From positions 1-64,000 of the forward strand of contig NW_026516711.1 in the NCBI RefSeq assembly GCF_025766255.1: DNA of 64,000 nt. The letters are read 5' to 3'. Both the position numbers and the translations under genes were made by a program. This document shows, piece after piece, positions 56,193 to 64,000 of this stretch (the first letter of the stretch is position 1; each line of letters starts with the position of its first letter). Under the pieces are notes generated by a model that was not told the DNA's origin, searched no databases, and worked only from the letters and a program-made list of their open reading frames with translations. Source of the stretch: Zychaea mexicana (Eukaryota > Mucoromycota > Mucoromycetes > Mucorales > Lichtheimiaceae).

Positions 56193-57393
56193 GCTACCAT
56201 GCCTGTCGAACACAAGGGAGTTCCAAATATAAAGGTCCAGAAAAGAAAGCTCCGTGCTCCAGTGCCTGCATATGCAATAGCTACTATCTACTTAAACCGG
56301 GTAGCATTTCAATTGGAGTCATGTGTCGTCAGTGATTTCCTTTGAAGGTTATATGGATATTATGATATCTTGTGAGCCGATCTGAATACTTGATCGAAAA
56401 GCATTAGCTGCGCAGATAGCTGTCAAGCTATAGTCTGTCAGGTGGAACCTTGGCGACTGTCTCAATTGCTGCTGCAAACATCAATATCCATCATGATCAT
56501 TTCTTTTCTACTTACCCTTTATCTAGAAGCCGTTTTACCTCAAAAAGCTTCCGTGGTTGCTAAAAATTCTGTAGGTAAATTATATACGCCGATACTCTAG
56601 CAACCACATAAACATTATAAATCACCTACTTTTAATCAGGTGTAAAGAGCGGTATTGAGAATCTTTCAGTTCACCTTGAATTAAGATAGTGTTAATTTTG
56701 ATCCCTTGAGTGCCCTGTATGTTTGTGCGTAAGGGTGAAAACTGCAGTCGTGTATTTGATTATGGATGCTGTTGATAAACAGACAGAGCTCTTCTTCTTT
56801 CATGCACTACCAGGTTTACTGATCTCATTAGATACAAGTTGCACATGTACTCGCTATATACAGAGCCTTAATATGTACTAAGACATACCCTTTGAATTTC
56901 ACAAGACTATACCGTCCTCTTTTTCATATAGGATCAGCCAAAAACATTTATTGAAATTATCAAGCATTATCAGAAAGGGAGCGAGGTAACGAAAACTCTT
57001 AACTTCAGATGATGATATACTGACGAATCGACAAGAACCAAATTATGATTTTTAGCTTCATTTGCTTATCAGCACAAAAGCAAAAAGTGTCAGCTGTTTT
57101 CAAGGCCATGCATAATTGTTTATACATTCATACACATGCTAGCAAAACAAAACAAGATGAAGTTCCGTCTTGTATTATATTAGTTGAACCAGCAGGAGTG
57201 CTCCCCAAATCTGATTATGCCGCGTGCTCCTTGTGGTGCGTAAATGTTCATCATCACGCACACACAGACCCAAAATTGATTTATCAGATGGTTTCCCAAC
57301 GGACTGGGCACCTTTTTTTGTACTTTTGCTTTCTCTCTCCCATCTCATTAACTACTACCTCTTTTTGATTTGACATTTTTCATACTTCCGATC
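56193..57393. other. Divergent intergenic region, no gene seen
   Basis: About 1.2 kb that holds the promoters of the flavin-reductase-like gene (left) and the LRR gene (right). An open frame at 57045-57368 (+) of 107 codons has no motif and overlaps the LRR leader. C/T-rich sequence (TTTGCTTTCTCTCTCCC) lies just before the LRR start. Confidence 0.45.
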
Positions 57394-59328
57394 ATGGCTT
57401 TGACATATTTAGCTGGTGGCAGGACTCTAACAGGTGTCATTTTCCAACCCAAATGTCAACAACAGCAACAACAATATCAGCAACAGCATCAGCAACAGCA
57501 ACAAGAATCTTCTTCCGTTTCGCCTACACTTCGACCACTTGTTTGCGCGATCGGCGGACTCAGCAGCTTTTTAACACGGCAATCGCTCTCTTCATCTCCT
57601 ACGCCCAGTTTCCCACCCTCGCCTATTGGCGAATCAACACTACCATCGTCGTCACCAGCATCATCCCGTCCAGTGGCACACGGTCTCTTGAAAGCATCAT
57701 ATGCACTCTATGAAGAAGTGCCATCCACCACGAAAAGCAGGACCAGAGAAGAAAAGGGGAAGGCGATTGCTTCTGGTCCAACTACCACGACGACGACGAC
57801 CACCACCACCACCACCACTACCAGTGACTATCACGACAATGCAGGCCAATCTCTAATTCTCCGTCGCCGTGGTCCAGATGCCATCGCTCAAACACTTGCG
57901 AGCGACCCTTGTGTCGCCAGCACTTTGGTAGATCTCAACTTGTCGCGCAACCATCTAACGGAATTACCGAATTTATTGGCGGAAATACGGCACCTCCACA
58001 CATTGAATGTTTCATCAAACTTATTATCAACGATCCCACCAGTCCTGTTCAAAATGCCTCAACTCCAAACGCTCAACCTTTCCGACAATCAAATCACGGA
58101 AATACCGGCAGAGTTCCCATCTGCAGTACCTAACCTCGTCCAGCTATTACTCTTTGGTAATTTGTTGGCGTCATTACCAGATACGATTGGTAGTGCTTGG
58201 GCACAGCTGCAGAATTTGCAGCTCGGATCTGAATTTTCGGGGAATCGACTAACGAAGCTACCGTTGAATATGCCGCCCGCGCTGCAAGTGCTGGATGTAT
58301 CCCACAACCAGCTGAAGGATATGCAATCATTATTAAGGCTGACTTACCTTGTGCAGCTGGATGCATCATATAATCATTTGCGAGCTTTGCCTAAATCAGT
58401 AGCAACAACATGGCAGCGTATTCAGACGATCAACATCAGTAATAATCAAATACGATTGTTACCAGAAGGCCTTGTCGATTTGAATAACCTAGAGCTGCTC
58501 AATGTCTCATACAACCTTATCAACGTATTTCCGGAAGGATTACTGGAGAACCGCCAACTAAATGTTATGATCACTGGTAATCCATTATCGTATCCTGGGG
58601 AGCATGGCTCAGCTTTCACCAGAGTACTAGCAGAGCAGCGACACCGACGTCGATCAAGTATTTCTTCATCCATGTCACCATCATCTTCAGACGGCGACAG
58701 CAGCGGCAGTAGTAGCAACTCGGAATCCGATGATGGTAGCGGGGATAGCAGTGACAGTGGCATAAACGAAATTGACAGCACAACAGTCCTGGAAGGCCAT
58801 AATGTGAATGACGATAACAACAACAACTTTCTTCCAGATGATGAAAGCACACTCTTAATAAATCATATGACATCATCCAGTAGCCGAATTTATACACCAG
58901 AGTATGACGAAGATGACGGCCATTGTGATCCAGGCGTTAATTCCCTTTACGAGCTGGCATTCCGACAAATCCTACAGTCTCCTTCGGACACAGTGCCGCC
59001 TAATCTCTTACCAGACCATCTTTCAAAGATCCGCGACGGTGATAAACAGGCTCATATGTGCGTTGTATGCAAAGGTCCTTATCTGCGGGAATGGGTATCG
59101 TCCACATACTGTAGGAGTTATCGAGGGTACCCATCCGTGTCACGCAAGATCCGCTTCTGTTCAAGACAATGCTCTAGACGGCATGCCGAAAAAGCAAGAG
59201 TGATCGCTGAGCGACAATCCACGATGCGTATGCCACCTGGTCCGATCGATTTTGGGTCATTTGAATGGATCGCTGCCGCTGCAGATGCGGCAGCTGAACA
59301 GCAAGCTGGCGAAGAAGACTGGTTTTGA
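57394..59328 (+). CDS. Leucine-rich-repeat protein with Cys-rich C-terminal motif
   Basis: An intronless gene of 644 residues. After a poly-Gln stretch (about 25-45), a Ser/Pro-rich region and a poly-Thr run (about 130-145) come some ten LRRs of the plant-intracellular/SHOC-2 type (LVDLNLSRNHLTELPNLLAE, LHTLNVSSNLLSTIPPVLF, then LQTLNLSDNQITEIPAEF and more), about residues 170-400. An acidic Ser/Asp linker follows, then a Cys-rich motif (CVVCKGPYLREW, about residue 555; RKIRFCSRQCSRRHAEKAR, about 595) that could bind one or two metal ions. The C-terminus ends in an Ala-rich stretch and EEDWF. Such proteins act as scaffolds; no partner can be named. The ATG at 57394 is used; the open frame above it starts at TTG. 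No signal peptide. Confidence 0.85.
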   Translation: MALTYLAGGRTLTGVIFQPKCQQQQQQYQQQHQQQQQESSSVSPTLRPLVCAIGGLSSFLTRQSLSSSPTPSFPPSPIGESTLPSSSPASSRPVAHGLLKASYALYEEVPSTTKSRTREEKGKAIASGPTTTTTTTTTTTTTTSDYHDNAGQSLILRRRGPDAIAQTLASDPCVASTLVDLNLSRNHLTELPNLLAEIRHLHTLNVSSNLLSTIPPVLFKMPQLQTLNLSDNQITEIPAEFPSAVPNLVQLLLFGNLLASLPDTIGSAWAQLQNLQLGSEFSGNRLTKLPLNMPPALQVLDVSHNQLKDMQSLLRLTYLVQLDASYNHLRALPKSVATTWQRIQTINISNNQIRLLPEGLVDLNNLELLNVSYNLINVFPEGLLENRQLNVMITGNPLSYPGEHGSAFTRVLAEQRHRRRSSISSSMSPSSSDGDSSGSSSNSESDDGSGDSSDSGINEIDSTTVLEGHNVNDDNNNNFLPDDESTLLINHMTSSSSRIYTPEYDEDDGHCDPGVNSLYELAFRQILQSPSDTVPPNLLPDHLSKIRDGDKQAHMCVVCKGPYLREWVSSTYCRSYRGYPSVSRKIRFCSRQCSRRHAEKARVIAERQSTMRMPPGPIDFGSFEWIAAAADAAAEQQAGEEDWF

Positions 59329-59486
59329 ACTCTGTATAATCCGAATTTTGTTATTGTATACGAAACATGTCTTATGATCACATCATACATTTTTGTTTTC
59401 TTATATGACATAAATATCTATCATTATTATTACTATAAGAACGTTACATTTTATTGCTTGTAAACGTATAAGTCCTGTATTAACTA

Positions 59487-60380
59487 TTATTGAAAGACGT
59501 CTTTGTTATGCTCGAGCCATTGTTCAAATGATTCTGGCTCTCTTCCCAACAGTACAGACAATCCGACCGACACTGTATTGACGCCTTTGAACAAACCAAG
59601 CAAGTCCATCGCCATGATATGCGGCATGCCCATCTTTGTTGTCAAAAAATCGTACTTTTCCTTGGTAGAGATCTTGGTGTATCCGATTTCACGACCGGCA
59701 ACCTTACCAAGTGCTGCAATACGCTGAGCAGGTGTTAATACACAGCCCGTCATTTCATAGACTGCATCACCATGTTTCTCAATAGGTTCTTGCAATACAA
59801 TGGCAGCCAAGTCACCAATATCGTTATTTGATATCCATCCTTCGAGTTCGTCGGGGTCGGCCGTATGGCGTAGCACACCTTCATTCTTGATAGTCTGGGC
59901 ATCAATCCACAGATGGTTGGTCATAAACATGGTGGGTCGAAGGGCAACATAGCCAGTAGTAATGGAGTCAGCAGTAGCAACAGCACTGCTACGACTGGCG
60001 AGGATTGCTTCTTCAGACAGTCTGTGAGTATTTCCCAGGAACGTGCTTCGCCAAGGTAACGTGACGGCCAGCGACGAGAGGTCAACTATCTGTTTCACAC
60101 CAGTAGCGCATGCTTTGGCAGAAATAGCACCCTTAATGTGAGGCATGTTGACAAGATCGGCAATGAGCAAGAATAAACGCGTGTGGCCCGCAATGCCTTT
60201 TTCGAGAGGAGTTAAATCGTTGTAATCACCCTCGACAATCGCGGCTTGAGGAAACTTGGCTTGAACTTTAGCAGGTGAGCGTGTGTAGAGAGTGACATGA
60301 ACATTATTGTTCAGCAGCTGTTGAACGCAACGTTCGCCAATATGGCCAGTACCACCAACGATGAATACTTTTTCAGTCAT
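59487..60380 (-). CDS. NmrA-like NAD(P)-binding Rossmann protein
   Basis: An intronless gene of 297 residues, atypical short-chain dehydrogenase of the NmrA-like group. The N-terminal strand-turn-helix has the dinucleotide motif VFIVGGTGHIGERCVQQLL. Other family marks are VTLYTRSPAKVQAKFP, IVEGDYNDLTPLEKGIAGH, and a block with VKQIVDLSSLAVTLP. The loop ALRPTMFMTNHLW and the segment WISNNDIGDLAAIVLQEP are typical of NAD(P)H-sensing or quinone-reductase-like members. The Tyr-Lys pair of classical dehydrogenases is not in place, so it may be a redox sensor or act on small substrates. Soluble and cytosolic by appearance. It converges on the LRR gene with 158 bp between stops. Confidence 0.87.
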   Translation of the reverse strand: MTEKVFIVGGTGHIGERCVQQLLNNNVHVTLYTRSPAKVQAKFPQAAIVEGDYNDLTPLEKGIAGHTRLFLLIADLVNMPHIKGAISAKACATGVKQIVDLSSLAVTLPWRSTFLGNTHRLSEEAILASRSSAVATADSITTGYVALRPTMFMTNHLWIDAQTIKNEGVLRHTADPDELEGWISNNDIGDLAAIVLQEPIEKHGDAVYEMTGCVLTPAQRIAALGKVAGREIGYTKISTKEKYDFLTTKMGMPHIMAMDLLGLFKGVNTVSVGLSVLLGREPESFEQWLEHNKDVFQ

Positions 60381-61095
60381 CTTTACTGTATGTTAAAGAA
60401 GAAGAAAAAAAAAGATTAGTTAATGTCTCGCTATGAAAAGAAGCGGGGCTTCCACACTTATGTCAAACAATTATGCTCCGATAGTTTACCCGGATTCATC
60501 TTGACATCTTCTTTGCATTTCCATACTTGGAATAATTCTTCATACTTGTAAGGTCACCTTTTCTATCTATTAGACAAGTGACTCGAATAGGTATTTACAC
60601 GTTATAAAAAAATGGCCCCTTTTGTTATGACCAGCTGCTGGCTTTACCGGGTTTAATATGTACCGTTACAGCAAGAGATTGATGAACGAAAAATGTCCGC
60701 GCGCACGCATAAAGGTAATAAAAGACTAGGTAGCTGATAACTAATATTGTTCATCTTAAAAAAATGAAGCGTTATTGATGACATCTGTTACAGGCATATC
60801 GTCGTGGGAAATAGGGGTAATGACTAAGAAAAGACCTGCTCGTTGTTACGTAACAGCCTTTAAGTGGAGGTAGGAGGTTGCTATGACGACGCGTAGCCCG
60901 CAGTTGCTGCTTGGATTCGAAACAGTCACTCTAGTGTGCGCAACATGACAAACTGAACCTTGTCTTTTTCGAGAGACGAGAACCGAGCAGGAATAATATA
61001 TCCGAAGTCTGTATAGTATATTTATTGAGTCTTCCGCCCTCTTTTCGTTTTACCTTTTTTTATTATTATTTTTTTGCTTCCCTTCGACTTGTAAA
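60381..61095. promoter_or_regulatory. Divergent promoter region between the NmrA-like and GH20 genes
   Basis: The two genes start 715 bp apart on opposite strands, so both promoters are here. A T-rich run (TTTTTTTATTATTATTTTTTTGC) lies just before the GH20 start. No clear TATA box or repeated element was identified, and no gene is seen. Confidence 0.45.
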
Positions 61096-63989
61096 ATGAC
61101 GGACTACGAACTTTACCAACGAGACCAAATCATGTCGTCAGGTTACAACGAGACATTGTCGCTTCATGTTGTTACGAACCACATACTTTTGGTGATCAAT
61201 GTCAATCAGTTGCCAGTGGAGTTACAAGACGGCGTTTCAAAGATCATCAAGTATGCGCCGCATAAAGATCTCATTGACGAGAATGCAATGCAAGAAAACA
61301 ACAGCAACAGTAATAACTCGAGCATTGCTGAGTATCAGTGGCATATCAAGTACGGTCATTATTTTATTGATACTTAGAAGGAAGGAGTAAAGACAGTGCT
61401 CTATTATCAAAAGTGGTGGTTTAGGACCTAGAAGAGGATGATGTCTTGTTCTTGCATGATAAAGATGCCAGCTGACAATACAAATCTTACTATATGCTAA
61501 TACATAACCAGTTTTGCATATGATCAAGACTTACGCTCTGGACAGTTGGTAGTTTCAAGCAACTATTCTAGTTATAAAGATGTACCCATGGGCGAGCGTT
61601 TTGAGATCTATGTTCGCTATCATCGCAAAATCGAAGGTAATCGAAACTAAAATTATTTTAGTCTCTTTTCGGACCCCGGAATCTCAAACCCGCTTTTTTG
61701 TTTTGGTTTGCATAATGCAGCTTTTCGAGCCATTGGAAGATTGTTGGGCGCAGCGCGCGATTTGATGGTCTTGACAGGCGAACATGGAGCCTTAGTCAAT
61801 TTTACGCAAGAAGCACAATTTGATACTCAAGGGTAAAAATGATGGAATACTGCAAAGAGAGAGAAAAAGAAGAGAAGAAGGAGATATAGCAGTTGACTGA
61901 TCCGGTGAGGTGAATATTGACACACCTATTATGGATGAACTATTGGTAGTGTGATGGTGGATTGCAGTCGAAACGGAGTGATGCGTCTCGCGAGTATTCA
62001 TACATTGCTTTGCAACATGGCATTGATGGGCTTGAACATGTTGCAACTGTATACAGAGGATACTTTTGAGGTATTATTGCTTATTTTATAAAATTTGGTT
62101 AAGGGAATTAGTGAGGAAAAAAGAAGGAAAAAACTGGGAAGAGGTGCTAAACAAATCATCTGCTAGGTGGATGGAGAACCGATGTTTGGCTATTTGCGCG
62201 GTATGTGTGTCATTTCTGTTTTCTAGGTCACAAGATCGTTACAAGATAGCTGTTGCTTACATACTATGATAGGTCGTTACAATCAGAGAGAATTATCGAG
62301 TATCGATGATTATGCGTTTGATTTGTAGGTATAACAACATTTGGGCAGGTGAATGTGGACTGGGAGCTGACCGGGACTTTTACATTCCTCATTCTACCTT
62401 CTTCCCATTTACCTCTCCTTCGTGGAACCATAACAATAAGTGGATCGCGTGTTTGTGTGCGCGGGAAAACTTGAAGACTTTACATAATAATTCTAACAAA
62501 ACAAAAAAAAATTAGGGGCATCGAGGTGGTACCTTGTATCCAAACATTGGGTCATTTGGGGCAAATACTTCAATGGCCCCACTATGCCCATCTTAGAGAT
62601 AACACGGAAGTCTTGCTAGCTGAATCTGAAGCCACTTACGATTTTATTGAAAAAATCATCAAGGCTGCTGCTAGTCCGTTCCGATCCAAACGAGTCCATT
62701 TAGGCATGGATGAGGTATGCTGTTTCCTTTTTCTACTGAAAGATAAAACTACTTGGATCATTTGGAAAATGGAAGGGGAGGAGTGGCCGATGTATAGCAA
62801 AAGAATTAATAGTAAATCTTACGAATCTCGGCTTCATGCTGCCAATCTTGATATGTGCATACAGGCTCATGGCGTTGGTGAAGGACGATATCGCCAGATC
62901 TTCGGTTACAAAGAACCGACTCGTATCTTTGTCGATCACCTACAAAGAGTCAATGAGATATGTACACGATTGGGACTCCAACCAATGATTTGGTCAGACA
63001 GTATGTGTATTACATTAAACACCAAAACACCCGCCTGTATTTACCACGTGGAGGTGGGGTGCTTCTAATTAAATCTGTATCCACTAACAACAACCCTTCT
63101 ATTGGTTACTCTATATCACCAACTACGTTCTCTCCTTCCCCCCCCCTCCGAAAAACCCACAGTGTTATTCTGTTTAGGTAACATTTTCGAATCTTCTTTT
63201 TTGGATGCCTAAAAACGAATTATACGATAAGGCAATGCTGACATATACTGCAACATTTTATAGCTGCAAAAAATAACACGTTGCAAGGATATTACGATGA
63301 AAGCAACAATCCTGCAGAAGCACCCGAAATTGTAGAAAGCATGCCCCGCAATATGGAGCTCATCTATTGGGACTATTATCATACAAGTCCGGATCTCTAC
63401 ACACAAAAACTCCAGCAGCATCGAGAGTTAGGTTGTCAACAGCCCTGGATTGCAAGTAAGTCATATTCACAAATCTTCTACAACACGTGTATTCTCTTGT
63501 TTATTATCATCTGTCAATTTGATAACGCCCAAAAAAGAAATTGGAAGGGAAGAAAGAAAGACTGGATTTACTAACAATTCGTATACTGGAAACAATAAAA
63601 TTGATGGTAATAAAATTAGATGCTGCCTGGACATGGAGTAGATTCTGGACTGCACTTCCGTTTACCTTTGAATCGGTGCGCGCAAGCACTGTTGCGGCAA
63701 AGGATAGGGAGGACGGTATTCGCAATACCTTTATCACGATTTGGGGTGATGAAGGCAACGAATGTGATGTGTACGTAATAGTGACATAGAGCAACTAATC
63801 AAGAGCAAGGGATAGAGAGGGGTCAGGGTGGTAGGAAATGTGTGAGAGAGAGGACACACACGCACTTAGTCATGCAATATGACTAAACCATGTATAGTTT
63901 CTCTGCATTACCAGCACTTTGCTACTATGCTGAGCATGGCTACAGTACCCAAGAGGAAGTGGATATACCTATGCTCAAGCGGAACTTTG
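61096..63989 (+). CDS. GH20 beta-N-acetylhexosaminidase-like protein (hexosaminidase D type), 3' partial
   Basis: Twelve exons are visible: 61096-61349, 61512-61636, 61721-61832, 61950-62070, 62167-62200, 62273-62324, 62516-62714, 62865-63000, 63163-63177 (15 nt), 63264-63455, 63620-63770, 63898-63989; the window ends inside the next intron. Phases agree throughout. The GH20 TIM-barrel is clear: MVDCSRNGVMRLAS, LNMLQLYTEDTFE, LGIEVVPCIQTLGHLGQILQ, then the catalytic Asp-Glu in HLGMDEAHGVGEGRYR (about residues 298-299), LQPMIWSDM, LQGYYDESNN, MELIYWDYYHT, AAWTWSRFW and FITIWGDEGNE. GH20 enzymes use substrate-assisted catalysis on GlcNAc or GalNAc ends. No signal peptide is seen, as in the intracellular hexosaminidase D group. 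The C-terminus lies outside the window. Confidence 0.9.
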
Positions 63990-64000
63990 GTAAGCAGAAA

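Overview
The window looks like nuclear DNA of a filamentous fungus, most probably an early-diverging one of the Mucoromycota (Mucorales-like). The evidence is short GT-AG introns (about 50-190 nt) in most genes, a purely eukaryotic gene set (APC2, Sec6, Ssd1, Ccr4, HSF, 5-aminolevulinate synthase), low-complexity Q/H/A/S/T tracts in the transcription factors, and decayed DIRS-, LINE- and Tc1/mariner-like fragments of kinds I associate with Mucorales. The species cannot be told from sequence alone. No rRNA, tRNA, CRISPR or prokaryotic operon was seen.

Layout. 1-1330: 3' part of a Sec14/CRAL-TRIO protein (+). 2378-5421: APC2 (+), converging on SSD1 (5721-10268, -). 10670-11594: CCCH zinc-finger protein (+), divergent from SSD1. 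11960-12748: mitochondrial ribosomal protein uS3/Var1-like (-). 15028-17736: secreted GH51 alpha-L-arabinofuranosidase (+). 18016-19124: small serine esterase (+). 19.6-25.7 kb: gene-poor, degraded island with retroelement and transposase relics, an orphan open frame, a broken spliced gene and a minisatellite. 25868-27867: HEM1 (+). 29592-29828: CsbD-like stress protein (+), converging on CCR4 (29986-32651, -). 33212-35450: two-HMG-box factor (-). 37900-40309: HSL-type alpha/beta hydrolase (+). 40918-43293: SEC6 (+), converging on an HSF1-type factor (44081-47637, -). 48928-52103: M28 vacuolar membrane protease (-). 55110-56192: flavin-reductase-like fusion (-). 57394-59328: LRR protein with a Cys-rich tail (+), converging on an NmrA-like Rossmann protein (59487-60380, -). 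61096 to the end: 5' part of a GH20 beta-N-acetylhexosaminidase-like gene (+).

The genes do not form one pathway; this is ordinary unlinked housekeeping content. Themes that recur are RNA regulation (Ssd1, Ccr4, CCCH protein), stress (HSF, CsbD), membrane traffic (Sec14, Sec6), and secretion or hydrolysis (GH51, GH20, esterases, M28). Exon joins were worked out by hand. For the complete multi-exon genes I summed exon lengths, and each model closes in frame, which supports the joins but does not replace RNA data.

I found no clearly new multi-gene system. The observations most worth a second look are the nuclear uS3m gene, the flavin-reductase/unknown-domain fusion, two stop-free introns whose lengths are multiples of three (HEM1 and HSF), the 4-nt first exon predicted for the HMG gene, the decayed island, and the 15-bp tandem repeat in front of the arabinofuranosidase.
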